Assembly (NCBI RefSeq): GCF_013344475.1
Contig: NZ_JABUOU010000001.1
Span: 496,001-560,000 of the forward strand
Length of the DNA stretch: 64,000 nt
DNA from: Martelella limonii
GTDB lineage: Bacteria > Pseudomonadota > Alphaproteobacteria > Rhizobiales > Rhizobiaceae
Direction of reading: 5' to 3'
Part shown: positions 29,264 through 39,678 of the stretch, piece by piece
Layout: each line of letters opens with the position of its first letter
Position numbering within the stretch: the stretch's first letter is position 1
Position numbers and translations under genes: made by a program
Notes under the pieces: model-generated
Told to the model about the DNA's origin: nothing
Database searches by the model: none
Seen by the model: the letters and a program-made list of their open reading frames with translations, nothing else

Positions 29264-30043
29264 ATGACACACCCGGTCTTTCCTGAGCTTGAGGGTCGCA
29301 AGGCCGTTGTTACGGGCGGCGCCACCGGTATAGGGCGCGCCCTCGTCGAGGCGCTCAGACGCCAGAAGGTCGATGTCGCGCTGTGCGATATCAATCCCGA
29401 GACGGCGGCGAAAACGGCCTCCGAGACGGGTTCGCACGCAATCGCGATAGATGTGCGCAAGCGGGCTTCGGTAGAGGCGGCATTCGCCGAGGCGGAAGAA
29501 AAGCTCGGCGGCTTCGACATGCTGTTTGCCAATGCCGGCGTCTCTTCCATGCAGCACGCGCTGGAGCTGACGGATGAGGAGTGGGATTTCAATTTCGACG
29601 TCAACACGCGCGGCATCTTTCTCACCAACCAGATCGCCGGCCGCCGCTTCAAGGCGAATGGCAAGGGCGTAATCGTCAACACCGCCTCGCTTGCTGCCAA
29701 GGTCGGCGCGCCGTTGCTTGCGCATTATTCGGCGAGCAAGTTCGCGGTACTCGGCTGGACACAGGCGCTGGCGCGCGAGCTCGCCGGCGACGGCATCCGC
29801 GTCAACGCCATCTGCCCCGGTTTCGTCAGAACCTCGATGCAGGAGCGCGAGGTTGAGTGGGAAGCCAGCCTGCGGGGAATGACGCCGCAAGAGGTGATCG
29901 CGGACTACGTCTCGCAGACCCCGCTTGGCCGCATCGAGACACCCGAGGACGTCGCCGATGTGGCCATCTTCCTCGCCAGCAACTCCGCCCGCTTCATGAC
30001 AGGCCAGGGCGTGAACGTGACCGGCGGCGTCTACATGACGTGA
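29264..30043 (+). CDS. Short-chain dehydrogenase/reductase
   Basis: NAD(P)-dependent oxidoreductase of 259 residues. The cofactor motif is TGGATGIG (17-24), NAG follows at 90-92, and the catalytic residues are Ser142, Tyr155 and Lys159. Asp42 after the second strand (ALCDIN) favours NAD over NADP. The ATG after AAGGGGAACG is the start. Together with the kinase and the downstream importer ATPase it probably oxidises the imported polyol or sugar; the precise substrate cannot be told. A short GC hairpin (GCCCGC at 30045-30050 with GCGGGC at 30057-30062) sits between it and the ATPase gene. Confidence 0.9.
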   Translation: MTHPVFPELEGRKAVVTGGATGIGRALVEALRRQKVDVALCDINPETAAKTASETGSHAIAIDVRKRASVEAAFAEAEEKLGGFDMLFANAGVSSMQHALELTDEEWDFNFDVNTRGIFLTNQIAGRRFKANGKGVIVNTASLAAKVGAPLLAHYSASKFAVLGWTQALARELAGDGIRVNAICPGFVRTSMQEREVEWEASLRGMTPQEVIADYVSQTPLGRIETPEDVADVAIFLASNSARFMTGQGVNVTGGVYMT

Positions 30044-30093
30044 AGCCCGCCTTGCAGCGGGCAATGAACTGACAGGGATAACCGGGTAAGCCA

Positions 30094-31257
<1,164 letters not shown>

Positions 31258-31296
31258 GCGGAGGCCGAAGGTCTTCAGGGCCCTCAGCCGCGCTTG

Positions 31297-32115
31297 TCAG
31301 TGAATGCCCTTGGTCAGCCCCTGCACGAAATAGCGGTTGAGAAACAGGATCACGATCACGATCGGGATGGTGGAGAAGTGCGCCAGCGCACCGAGCGTGC
31401 CCCAGGTGATGTCCTTGGTGCCATAGGCCGAGAGAAGCGCCACGGAGAGTGGTTTTGATTCCAGCCGGGTCAGGAACATCGGGTATAGGAAGTCGTTCCA
31501 GGAAAACATCAGGCAAAACAGCACGCAGGCGATGATGCCGGCCATCACGGCGGGCAGCGCCACCTTGAAGAAGGCGCCGAACTGGGTGCAGCCATCCGTC
31601 AGCGCGGCCTCCTCGAGTTCCGGGGGAAGCCCGCGGAAATAGGAAAACATCAGCCAGGTGACGAAGGCCGCGTTCAGCATGGAGTTGATCAGCACGACCG
31701 ACATCCAGCTTCCCAGAAGGCCGATATCGCGCATCATCAGGTAAAACGGTATGAGCGCTGCCACCGACGGGATCATCCGGATCGCCATCAGGAAATAGGC
31801 AATGCCCATGGCATAGCGGCTTTTCGAACGGGCCAGCGCATAGCCCGCCGGGACGCCAAGCGCCAGCGACAAGACGACCGAGCCCGTGGCAATGAGCACG
31901 CTGGAGCGTAGCAGGCTCCAGACATCGAACAGCCGAAAGATCGTGCGGAACTGGTCGAGCGTGGGCGAGAAGGCGAATGTCGGCGGTATCGAGAAGATCG
32001 CGCTTGAAGGCTTGTAGGCGGTGGTCGCCAGCCACAGGAAGGGCGCCAGAAAGAACGCCAGCATGACGAGAAGAAAGGCGCGGCGGCCGGTCTGAAGCCA
32101 ATAGCGTGCGGTCAT
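31297..32115 (-). CDS. ABC importer permease, UgpE/MalG type
   Basis: Inner-membrane permease of 272 residues, carbohydrate importer class CUT1. TM1 is AFLLVMLAFFLAPFLWLATTA, and the coupling loop reads LPPELEEAALTDGCTQFGAFFKVALP (in parts, about 168-193). The C-terminus RYFVQGLTKGIH is the family ending. The ATG overlapping the TGA of the MalF-type gene is the start; the longer in-frame extension is a shadow of the upstream gene. Confidence 0.93.
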   Translation of the reverse strand: MTARYWLQTGRRAFLLVMLAFFLAPFLWLATTAYKPSSAIFSIPPTFAFSPTLDQFRTIFRLFDVWSLLRSSVLIATGSVVLSLALGVPAGYALARSKSRYAMGIAYFLMAIRMIPSVAALIPFYLMMRDIGLLGSWMSVVLINSMLNAAFVTWLMFSYFRGLPPELEEAALTDGCTQFGAFFKVALPAVMAGIIACVLFCLMFSWNDFLYPMFLTRLESKPLSVALLSAYGTKDITWGTLGALAHFSTIPIVIVILFLNRYFVQGLTKGIH

Positions 32116-33083
32116 TTCCCGTTGGCCCTCCTGTCTGCATGGCGGATCATGATCACGAAGCCCGCGGCAATCAGGGCGATGATCAGCAGGGTGAGGTTGG
32201 CGATCGCCGAGGCCTTGCCGATATTGAAGAATTCGAGCCCCTGCTTGACCGCGTGCAGCATCAGCGTGTTGGTGGCGTTGCCCGGTCCGCCGCCTGTTGC
32301 CACATAGACCGTGTCGAAGACACGGAAAGCGTCGACGGTGCGCAGGATCAGCGCCAGGAGAATGGCCGGCAGCATCAGCGGGATCACGACGATCCTGAGT
32401 TTCTGAAGCCCCGTTGCGCCATCGACGGAGGCGGCTTCGAGGATATCTGCGGGAAGCGCCTTCAGGCCCGCAAGCAGGATCAGCGCCACCAGCGGCGTCC
32501 ACTCCCAGACATCTATGAAAATCAGCGTGGCCAGGGCGGCGTGCTGGTCTGCCAGCAGGCCACGCGGATCGGTCAGTCCCCATTGGGCGAGGAAATAGCC
32601 GATCATGCCGTAATCGGCGGCGAGAAGCCCCTTGAAGATCAGGCCGACGACCAGCGGCGTGATGGTCACGGGGATCAGGATCAGCGCCAGTGCCAGCCGG
32701 TTGAACCGGTCATCGCGCCACAGCGCCAGCGCCAGCGCAAAGCCGAGCAGCAATTCGAAGAAGACCGCGCCGAGGGTGAAGATCGCGGTGTTGATCAGGG
32801 CCTGACGGCTCACCGGATCGGTGATGATTTCGACGTAATTGTCGAGGCCGGCGAATTTGGTTCGCTGCGGACGGATCAGATTGTAGTCGTAGAGACTGTA
32901 CCAGATGCCCTGCGCCAACGGCCAGATGCCGACAACCAGCACATAAGCTACGACCGGCACGGCCATGATGGCGAGAAAGACCTTTCGTCTCGTGGCAAAG
33001 GCCATTCCCTTGGGCTCGATCAGCCCGGAGGGCAGGGGGTCTGCGATCGCACGCACGCGCGTAACCTCGATTTCAAGAAACAT
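32112..33083 (-). CDS. ABC importer permease, UgpA/MalF type
   Basis: Inner-membrane permease of 323 residues. TM1 is VFLAIMAVPVVAYVLVVGIWPLA (about 34-56), preceded by a cytoplasmic N-terminus, and the EAA loop reads ILEAASVDGATGLQKLRIVVIP. Couples by a four-base overlap to the UgpE-type gene and follows the binding-protein gene by 57 bases. The N-terminal 25 residues are poorly conserved, so a start a few codons later is possible. Confidence 0.92.
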   Translation of the reverse strand: MFLEIEVTRVRAIADPLPSGLIEPKGMAFATRRKVFLAIMAVPVVAYVLVVGIWPLAQGIWYSLYDYNLIRPQRTKFAGLDNYVEIITDPVSRQALINTAIFTLGAVFFELLLGFALALALWRDDRFNRLALALILIPVTITPLVVGLIFKGLLAADYGMIGYFLAQWGLTDPRGLLADQHAALATLIFIDVWEWTPLVALILLAGLKALPADILEAASVDGATGLQKLRIVVIPLMLPAILLALILRTVDAFRVFDTVYVATGGGPGNATNTLMLHAVKQGLEFFNIGKASAIANLTLLIIALIAAGFVIMIRHADRRANGK

Positions 33084-33140
33084 GCGAAGGCCGGACCGCG
33101 CGGCATGAAAACGCGCGGTCCGCGGAATTCGTCGCAGGGC

Positions 33141-34421
33141 TCAGAACAGGTCTTCGGCCTGTGCCTGTGCGGCATCCAGTGCTTCCTTCGGATCGGCATC
33201 GCCGACCAGAACGGAATTGACCGCCGTTCCGAGGAAATCCTGGATCTGCGGATATTCCGGAATGCGCGGACGGTAATCATAATTGCCATTCTCGAAGGTT
33301 TCGGCAAGCACCGGCAGGAACGGGAATTTCGCCATCAGGTCCGGATCGGTCATCTCGCTCTTGCGCAGGAAGCTGCCGGCGCCCATAAGGTTGAATTCCT
33401 TATGGATTTCAGGGCTGGTCAGCCATTTGATGAAGGCCCAGGCGGCTTCCTGTTCTTCCGGCGAGACATCGGCGTTGATCGCCATGCCCCAGCCGCCAAT
33501 GCCATAGCTCGGCGCCGCGTCGCCTGAATGCGGGGCGGTGGTGATGGCAACGTCATCGACGACCTTGGAAATTTCGGGATTGTAATAGCCCGGCGCGCCA
33601 ACCGACCAGGTCTGCATCATGCCCGCAACGCCCTGGCGAAAGCTTTCCTCGCGGCCGCCCCAGTCATAGCCGGCAGCACCGGGAGGAGCTGCATTGCGGA
33701 ACAGGTCGCGATAGACCTTCAGGCTTTCCACATTGGCATCCGAATTGAGCGTCGGCATGCCGTCCTCGCCCATGATCGAACCGCCCATTTCGCTGTTATA
33801 CTGCATCCAGTCCTGGGCGCTTGCCGGGCCCTTCTGGCCGTTGGCGACGAAGCCGTAGAGGCCGGCGGCAGGATCGGTCAGCTTTTCGGCGGCGGCGACG
33901 AATTCTTCCATCGTCGTCGGCGCTTCAAGGCCGGCCGCGTCAAGGCGGGTCTTGTTATAGGCCAGAACGTTGGCGTAGCCGGCAAACGGGAAGGCGACCT
34001 GCTGGCCTTCATAATTGCCGAGGCCCATCATCAGGTTGGGATAGATGTCGTCGACGTCGATCTCGTCGGCATCACGTTCGATCAGTTCGGAAAGCTCGAC
34101 CGAATAGCCGTTTTCGGCGTATTCGCCGGCCCAGACGATGTCCATGGTGACGAGGTCGTAGCCCTCAGTGTCGCCGATATAATCGGCGGTCGTCTTGGTC
34201 AGAAGAGAGCCGTAGTCGAGAATGTCGACCTTGACGGTTGCGCCTGTCTCCGCCTCGAATTTCGGCGCCAACGCGGCGATCACAGGCGCGAACTGGTCGT
34301 TCTGCGAGGCGATGGTAAGTGTGATGCCGGAAAAAGGCTTGTCCTGCGCAAGGGCCGTCGAGCCCATCAGGCAGGCAAGCAGCCCGACTGTCGCATATCT
34401 TGCGGCGTTTGCGTTTTTCAT
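33141..34421 (-). CDS. ABC importer sugar-binding protein, SBP family 1
   Basis: Periplasmic binding protein of 426 residues for a CUT1-type importer. The signal peptide is MKNANAARYATVGLLACLMG with cleavage near ALAQ. The family-1 pattern is seen in LAPKFEAETGATVKVDILDY, FPFAGYANVLAYNKTRLDAAG and AINADVSPEEQEAAWAFIKWL. First gene of the minus-strand unit; its promoter shares the 209-base region with the divergent flavoprotein gene. Probable ligand a polyol or sugar; specificity is not evident. Confidence 0.9.
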   Translation of the reverse strand: MKNANAARYATVGLLACLMGSTALAQDKPFSGITLTIASQNDQFAPVIAALAPKFEAETGATVKVDILDYGSLLTKTTADYIGDTEGYDLVTMDIVWAGEYAENGYSVELSELIERDADEIDVDDIYPNLMMGLGNYEGQQVAFPFAGYANVLAYNKTRLDAAGLEAPTTMEEFVAAAEKLTDPAAGLYGFVANGQKGPASAQDWMQYNSEMGGSIMGEDGMPTLNSDANVESLKVYRDLFRNAAPPGAAGYDWGGREESFRQGVAGMMQTWSVGAPGYYNPEISKVVDDVAITTAPHSGDAAPSYGIGGWGMAINADVSPEEQEAAWAFIKWLTSPEIHKEFNLMGAGSFLRKSEMTDPDLMAKFPFLPVLAETFENGNYDYRPRIPEYPQIQDFLGTAVNSVLVGDADPKEALDAAQAQAEDLF

Positions 34422-34503
34422 TCTGTTCCCCTTTTATATCATGCATCTGTTGTTTTCATAAATGTCATGATCGATCAGCACTATACATCAAACAAAAACG
34501 CAC

Positions 34504-34519
34504 TCAAGCGCACTTGACA
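34504..34519. promoter_or_regulatory. Inverted repeat overlapping a TTGACA box in the divergent promoter
   Basis: TCAAG-CGCA-CTTGA (34504-34517) overlaps a consensus-like TTGACA (34514-34519) within an A-rich stretch between the binding-protein and flavoprotein genes. A -10 box is not clear; TAAAAA follows at about 15 bases. The repeat could be an operator for the plus-strand operon. Weak evidence. Confidence 0.3.
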
Positions 34520-34630
34520 AAAAAACAATTCAAGTAAAAAATCACAAAAAAGAACATAATCGCCCAAATTTCAGACAAAAGCGGCCAGATTTGCCTGGAA
34601 TTTAAGCAAACGCTTCATCGGGAACCAAAA

Positions 34631-36085
34631 ATGCAGCGCTTCACCGACAACCAGCCTTCGTTTTCCGGCGGGATCGAGCATCGACTCGAACAACTCGCCG
34701 CGCGTGCGGCCTGGGAGATGGCGTGTATCGAGGCCGAAGCGCCGGTCTGGCTGAAGAAGCCGGAGAAAGATGCGCACTATAATGTCGTCATCGTTGGCGG
34801 CGGGCTGAACGGGCTCTCCGCCGCCTTCGCTCTCAGACGCCGGGGGATCGAGGGCGTCCTCGTTATCGATCAGGCCGAGGCCGGGCGCGAGGGCCCGTGG
34901 ATCACTTCCGCGCGCATGAAAACGCTGCGTTCGCCTAAAACGCTGGCCGGTCCCGATTTCGGCATCCCGAGTCTCAGCCCGCGCGCCTGGTATGAAACGG
35001 TCTATGGCGCCGAGAGCTTTGCGGGGCTGGAGAAGATCGGTCGTGAGGACTGGATGCGCTACATGCTCTGGTTCCGCAAGGCGAGCGGTGTCACGGTCTA
35101 CAATGAGACGCGGCTGGAAGCCGTCGCCGAGGCAGGAAGCGGCGTGCGACTGACGATCTCCGGCCACGCGCCTTTGCCGCGCGACATTACCTGCCGCCGG
35201 CTGATCCTGGCGAACGGCATGGATGGCTGCGGCGGCCCCTATGTGCCGGACAACATCCGCGCGCTTGCCAAAGAGTTCTGGACCCACAGCGCCGAAGAGA
35301 CCGATGACAGCCACCTGAAAGGCAAGGATGTCATCGTGCTCGGCTCGGCCACTTCCAGTTTCGATTGGGCGGTGACGGCGCTGGAAGCCGGGGCGCGGCG
35401 CGTCACCATGGTGGCGCGCGCCGGAGCGCTGGCCTGCACCGAAGTGCTGGCCTGGACCAATTTTCCTGGCTATCTCGGCAGTTTTGCCGAGCTGCCGGAT
35501 GATGAAAAATGGCGCTTCTCGCAGCACTACTATGACCTCAAAGTGCCGCCGACGCAGGATCAGTATGATCGCGCCACATCCTATGCGAATTTTGTGATGG
35601 AACTCGGCAGTGGCGTCATATCGCTCGCCGTCGTGAACGGCCGAATCCGCGCGGAGACAAAGAACGGAATGATCGAGGCCGATCATATTCTGCTTGGAAC
35701 CGGCTACGGCGTCGACTTTTCCATGCGGCCGGAACTTTCAGCGCTGGAAGGGCGCTTTGCCCATTGGCGCGATCGTTTTACCCCGCCTCAAGGCGAGATG
35801 TGTCCGCCGGTCTTGCAGGCGCCCTATCTTGGGTGCACATTTGAGTTGACGCCGATGGACGCGGAGAGGGACAGGTGGGTGTCGCGCATCCATATGTTCA
35901 ATGGCGGCGCGGTGCCGAGCCTCGGTCCGATCAGTAACGGCATTACCGGCGTCAAATACGGTATTGCCCGCATCGCCGACGGCATGACGCGGGCTTTCTT
36001 CCTGGAGGATGCCGCGCATTTTCAGGAAGAGCTTGCGCATTATCGCGAGCAGCATTTCAATCCGCGCGACAGGATCTCGGCCTGA
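34631..36085 (+). CDS. FAD/NAD(P)-binding flavoprotein oxidoreductase
   Basis: Flavin-dependent oxidoreductase or monooxygenase-like protein, 484 residues. The FAD-binding motif is VIVGGGLNGLSAAFALRRRG (about 53-72) and the second dinucleotide motif is VIVLGSATSSFDWAVTALEAG (in parts, about 235-255). LILANGMDG precedes the second domain and ILLGTGYGVDF lies near residue 358. The layout is that of flavin monooxygenases, but the FMO fingerprint is not obvious, so a hydroxylase, dehydrogenase or N-oxidase role is equally open. First gene of an operon with a questin-oxidase-like protein and two amidohydrolases, suggesting an oxidative step before hydrolysis of a nitrogen heterocycle (inference). 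Confidence 0.8.
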   Translation: MQRFTDNQPSFSGGIEHRLEQLAARAAWEMACIEAEAPVWLKKPEKDAHYNVVIVGGGLNGLSAAFALRRRGIEGVLVIDQAEAGREGPWITSARMKTLRSPKTLAGPDFGIPSLSPRAWYETVYGAESFAGLEKIGREDWMRYMLWFRKASGVTVYNETRLEAVAEAGSGVRLTISGHAPLPRDITCRRLILANGMDGCGGPYVPDNIRALAKEFWTHSAEETDDSHLKGKDVIVLGSATSSFDWAVTALEAGARRVTMVARAGALACTEVLAWTNFPGYLGSFAELPDDEKWRFSQHYYDLKVPPTQDQYDRATSYANFVMELGSGVISLAVVNGRIRAETKNGMIEADHILLGTGYGVDFSMRPELSALEGRFAHWRDRFTPPQGEMCPPVLQAPYLGCTFELTPMDAERDRWVSRIHMFNGGAVPSLGPISNGITGVKYGIARIADGMTRAFFLEDAAHFQEELAHYREQHFNPRDRISA

Positions 36086-36103
36086 CCGGCCGGGGAGGGC
36101 AAT

Positions 36104-37135
36104 ATGACGACACCGCTGACGCTCGATACCGTTCTGGCAAAAGCCCAGACACGCAGCGTCGAGTTTCCCTATCTTCTGGCCAATCATGTGCCGATGGTGT
36201 TGATCGCGCTCGATCGTCTCGGCGCTTCTCCGAAACGCCTAGACGAGTGGTACGAGACCTATCGCGACGCCCATGCCGTGCCGCCGATCGCCGCGCCCGT
36301 TGGCCCGATCAATCCCGGCAACTGGCAGGAAGCGCTCGGCGACCGCGGGCGCGAGGCGGATTATCGCGGCTTTTTCGTGGGCGAAGTTCAGCGGCTCGGC
36401 ATCGACAAGGCGATCCGCACCTATCTGCCGGCGATGACGCAAGGCATTGCCGCAAGCGCCACCCATCCCCTGATGCGGCTTGCCTATGGCGTGTTGAAGA
36501 ATGACGCCCGCGAAGTCGGGCACGCGCTTGGCTATTGGGCGGCAACCTATCTGCCGTTGCCGGGGCCGGGCCGTTTCGAGGCCGATACCGATGATCCGGC
36601 GGAGGTACTGGCCGGAATCGCCGATATCGAGGGCATCCGCGATTACGAGACGGAGACCGATCTGCTCTGGCACAATATCCGCGCCGTCGGCGCGCTGCCG
36701 GGCTTTGCTCCGGTGATCGACCGGCTGCGTTTTCACGACAATACGGTGCGACGCATGACTGAAGTGTCGCTCATCGCCTTTGCCTTCACGCTCGATTTTT
36801 CCGCCCTTCACGCGGTGACCGGCATGCACTGGATGCGTCTTGTCACGCCGCATGTGGATGAGGACAAGGTCGAGCCGCTCTACCGCGCCTTCTGGCAGGT
36901 GATTGCCGCACTCGTCCCCAAGATCGGCTTTCCGGTGTTCCCGACTGCCGACGAAGTTCAGGCGATGCGCGAGCGCGACGCCCCCGAATGGCCGGAGATC
37001 AAGGCGGCTGCCATCGCCTCCTATGACGAGCACGACGTCAGCCTGACCTTTTCCGCGTCCGAGGAGCAGAAAGCCTGGGGCGGGGACAGACTCTACCGCG
37101 TCGCCGCCGCCCGCCGCCTTCGCCTGATTGACTGA
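36104..37135 (+). CDS. Questin-oxidase-like protein (DUF4243/PF14027 family)
   Basis: Protein of 343 residues matching the questin oxidase family, best known from fungal anthraquinone cleavage (GedK) and aflatoxin biosynthesis (AflY). Family signatures visible are ANHVPMVLIALDRLGAS (about 27-43), YLPAMTQGIAASATHPLMRLAYG (in parts, 107-129), HALGYWAATYLPL and LHAVTGMHWMRL. No cofactor-binding motif is apparent. Eighteen bases separate it from the flavoprotein gene and 24 from the amidohydrolase gene, so it is part of the operon. It may perform a Baeyer-Villiger-like oxidation, possibly aided by the flavoprotein; that pairing is inferred from position only. Confidence 0.82.
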   Translation: MTTPLTLDTVLAKAQTRSVEFPYLLANHVPMVLIALDRLGASPKRLDEWYETYRDAHAVPPIAAPVGPINPGNWQEALGDRGREADYRGFFVGEVQRLGIDKAIRTYLPAMTQGIAASATHPLMRLAYGVLKNDAREVGHALGYWAATYLPLPGPGRFEADTDDPAEVLAGIADIEGIRDYETETDLLWHNIRAVGALPGFAPVIDRLRFHDNTVRRMTEVSLIAFAFTLDFSALHAVTGMHWMRLVTPHVDEDKVEPLYRAFWQVIAALVPKIGFPVFPTADEVQAMRERDAPEWPEIKAAAIASYDEHDVSLTFSASEEQKAWGGDRLYRVAAARRLRLID

Positions 37136-37159
37136 GGCCAGATCGACTGAGGAAAGCCC

Positions 37160-38350
37160 TTGCCTGGACAGATCGCCGTTGAAAATATCCGCAATGCTAA
37201 GGGCGAGCGCGTCACGCTCCTGATCGAAGCCGGGCGCGTTGCCGCTCTCGGCCCTCCGGAAACCCTGGATATTGCGCAGACTGCGGAGCGCGTCGACGGT
37301 GGCGGGAAGATGATCCTTCCCGGTCTTGTCGACGGCCATATCCATCTCGACAAGACTCTGATCGGCCTTCCCTTCATTCCGCATATTCCCGGCGAAACCG
37401 TTGCCAAGCGGATTGCCGCCGAGCGTGAACTGCGCCGCACAGTGGCGCTTCCGGTGACGGCGCGCGGCGGGGCGCTGATAGAGAAGATCGCGGCGCTCGG
37501 CACGGTTGCCGTCAGAAGCCATGTGGATATCGACACCGAGATCGGCCTAAAGGGCCTTGAGCAGGTGCTGTCGCTGAGAGAAAGCCACGGCCATCTGATC
37601 GACATCGAGATCGTCGCCTTTCCGCAATCGGGCATCATGCGCGATCCGGGCACGGCAGACCTTTTACACGAGGCGGTGGCGCACGGTGCGGATCTCGTCG
37701 GCGGACTGGATCCGGCGGGCATCGACAATGACATCAAGGGACATCTCGATGCGGTCTTTGCCGTTGCCGAAAAACACAATGTCGGGGTTGACCTGCACCT
37801 CCATGATGGCGGGGGGCTTGGCGCGTTCGAACTGCGCCAGATTGCCGAACGCACGATTGCCGCTTCGCTTCAGGGCCGGGTGGCCGTCAGCCATGCCTTC
37901 TGTCTTGGCGAGCTGGATGATGCGGATTTGGGCAGGACCGCAGAGCTTCTGGCACGCGCCGAAGTCTCGATCATGACCAATGGGCCCGGTCCGGTTCCGA
38001 TGCCGCCGGTCAAGCGGCTTCATGCAGCGGGCGTGCGCGTCTTCTGTGGCTCCGACAATATCCGCGACGCCTGGTCGCCCTTTGGCAATGGCGATCTGAT
38101 CGAGCGTGCAGGCATTATCTGCGACCGACAGGATTTTCGCGCCGACGATGATCTTGAGCGGGCCTTCGCGCTCGTGACCCATGCCTCCGGTGCCGTGCTT
38201 GGCCGCGCGGAACCGCTTGTCCCTGGCGCGCCTGCCGATTTCATGCTGGTCGCGTGCGGCAGTATCGCCGAGACGCTGGCCGATCGCCCCGTAGCCCGCA
38301 CGGTATTCAAGGCAGGCCGTAAGGTCGCCGAAGCCGGGCGGCTGGTGTGA
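37160..38350 (+). CDS. Amidohydrolase, cytosine-deaminase-like
   Basis: Metal-dependent hydrolase of the amidohydrolase superfamily, 396 residues. It has the HxH motif His60/His62 in LVDGHIHLDK, a further His in VDLHLHDGGG, VSHAFCLGE (about 244-252), and the metal/catalytic Asp in CGSDNIRDAW, the pattern of CodA-type deaminases. The start is TTG, 24 bases after the questin-oxidase-like stop, with GAGGAAAG upstream. Likely deaminates or opens a small nitrogen ring; cytosine itself is not proven. The next gene encodes a related protein, so the two may be paralogues working on successive intermediates. Confidence 0.87.
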   Translation: MPGQIAVENIRNAKGERVTLLIEAGRVAALGPPETLDIAQTAERVDGGGKMILPGLVDGHIHLDKTLIGLPFIPHIPGETVAKRIAAERELRRTVALPVTARGGALIEKIAALGTVAVRSHVDIDTEIGLKGLEQVLSLRESHGHLIDIEIVAFPQSGIMRDPGTADLLHEAVAHGADLVGGLDPAGIDNDIKGHLDAVFAVAEKHNVGVDLHLHDGGGLGAFELRQIAERTIAASLQGRVAVSHAFCLGELDDADLGRTAELLARAEVSIMTNGPGPVPMPPVKRLHAAGVRVFCGSDNIRDAWSPFGNGDLIERAGIICDRQDFRADDDLERAFALVTHASGAVLGRAEPLVPGAPADFMLVACGSIAETLADRPVARTVFKAGRKVAEAGRLV

Positions 38351-38354
38351 GCCG

Positions 38355-39596
38355 ATGGCCGGTATCGACTTCCTCATCCGCAATGCCCGCCTCTCCGGAG
38401 GCGAGACGCCGGTGGATATTGCCTTTGCCGGCAGCCGCATTGCCTCCGTTGCAACCGGCATCGCCTGCGATGCGCCTTCGTTCGATGCCGGCGGCAGGCT
38501 CGCGACCCCGGGACTGACCGAAACTCATATCCACCTCGACAAGGCGGGCATCATCGGTCGTTGCGCCCTGTGCGAGGGCACGCTGTCTGAGGCGGTGCGC
38601 GAAACCGCGAAGGCCAAGGCGGCCTTTACCGAAGAGGATGTCTATGCCCGCGCGGCAAAGGTGGTCGAACAGGCCATAGCCCACGGCACAACGGTAATGC
38701 GCACATTCGTGGAGATCGACCCACGCGCGGGCTTTCGCTCCTTCGAGGCGATCAAGGCGATCCGCCGCGACTATGCCGATGCGATCGAGATCATCATCTG
38801 CGCCTTTGCCCAGGAGGGGCTGACGAATGATCCGGGCACGGAGGAGATGCTGGCCGAGGCGCTGGCAAAGGGCGCCGATCAGGTCGGCGGCTGCCCCTAT
38901 ACCGATCACGATCCGGCAGCCCATGTGAGAAAGATTTTCGACCTTGCCGAGCGCTTCGGCGTCAATGTCGATTTCCACGTGGATTTCGACCTGAAGCCGG
39001 AGGGTTCCAATCTCGGCGTGATAATCGCCGAGACGAAGAAGCGCGGCTATCAGGGCCGTGTCTCTGTCGGGCATGTGACCAAGCTTTCAGCGCTTGCCCC
39101 CGAGGCATGCGCGGCAGCGCTCACCGAGCTTGCCGAAAATGGCATCGCCCTGACGGTGCTTCCGGCGACGGATCTCTATCTGAACGGTCGGGAATTCAAC
39201 CATCTGGTGCCGCGCGGCGTGACGCCGGGCCACAGGCTGATTGCGGCAGGCGGCGTTGCGACGCTCTCGACCAATAATGTCCTCAACCCGTTCACCCCCT
39301 TCGGCGATGCCTCCCTGATGCGGATCGCCAATCTCTACGCGAACATCGCCCAAATCGGCACGGCCGGGGAGCTTCAAACCGTCTATGACATGATCAGCGG
39401 CCAGGCGGAGCGCCTGCTCGGACGCGAACCCTCGCAGATTGCGGCGGGGGCGCCCGGCACTCTGGTGCTGCTCGATGCCGAAACGCCGGCGCAAGCCGTG
39501 GCAACGATCGCGCCGACGATTTGCGGCTGGCGCAACGGTCGAAAGACATTCGAGCGGCCACGACCACGGCTGTTCTGTGCACCCGACGGACCTTGA
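38355..39596 (+). CDS. Amidohydrolase-family protein with altered metal site
   Basis: Amidohydrolase-superfamily protein of 413 residues, related to cytosine deaminase and triazine hydrolases. HxH is present (His58/His60 in TETHIHLDK), as are VDFHVDFDL and VSVGHVTKLS. At the position of the essential Asp of CodA-like enzymes (GHDDV, or CGSDN in the neighbour) it reads LSTNNVLNPFTPFGD, with Asn in place of Asp. A changed reaction or a regulatory role is possible, though a conserved subfamily with this change may exist. It begins four bases after the preceding stop. Last gene of the operon before a LysR gene on the same strand. Confidence 0.82.
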   Translation: MAGIDFLIRNARLSGGETPVDIAFAGSRIASVATGIACDAPSFDAGGRLATPGLTETHIHLDKAGIIGRCALCEGTLSEAVRETAKAKAAFTEEDVYARAAKVVEQAIAHGTTVMRTFVEIDPRAGFRSFEAIKAIRRDYADAIEIIICAFAQEGLTNDPGTEEMLAEALAKGADQVGGCPYTDHDPAAHVRKIFDLAERFGVNVDFHVDFDLKPEGSNLGVIIAETKKRGYQGRVSVGHVTKLSALAPEACAAALTELAENGIALTVLPATDLYLNGREFNHLVPRGVTPGHRLIAAGGVATLSTNNVLNPFTPFGDASLMRIANLYANIAQIGTAGELQTVYDMISGQAERLLGREPSQIAAGAPGTLVLLDAETPAQAVATIAPTICGWRNGRKTFERPRPRLFCAPDGP

Positions 39597-39678
39597 ATTT
39601 TCGAGAGACGCCGCACGGCACGCGAATTGCATGGTTCTCGTTTGGGAGACCGTTTTGCGCTTGTGAAAGGCGTCTTGC

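Noticed and set aside
31297-32583. 428-codon frame extending the UgpE-type permease upstream
   Set aside because: The extension overlaps the UgpA-type gene in another frame; the ATGA overlap at 32112-32115 is the real junction.
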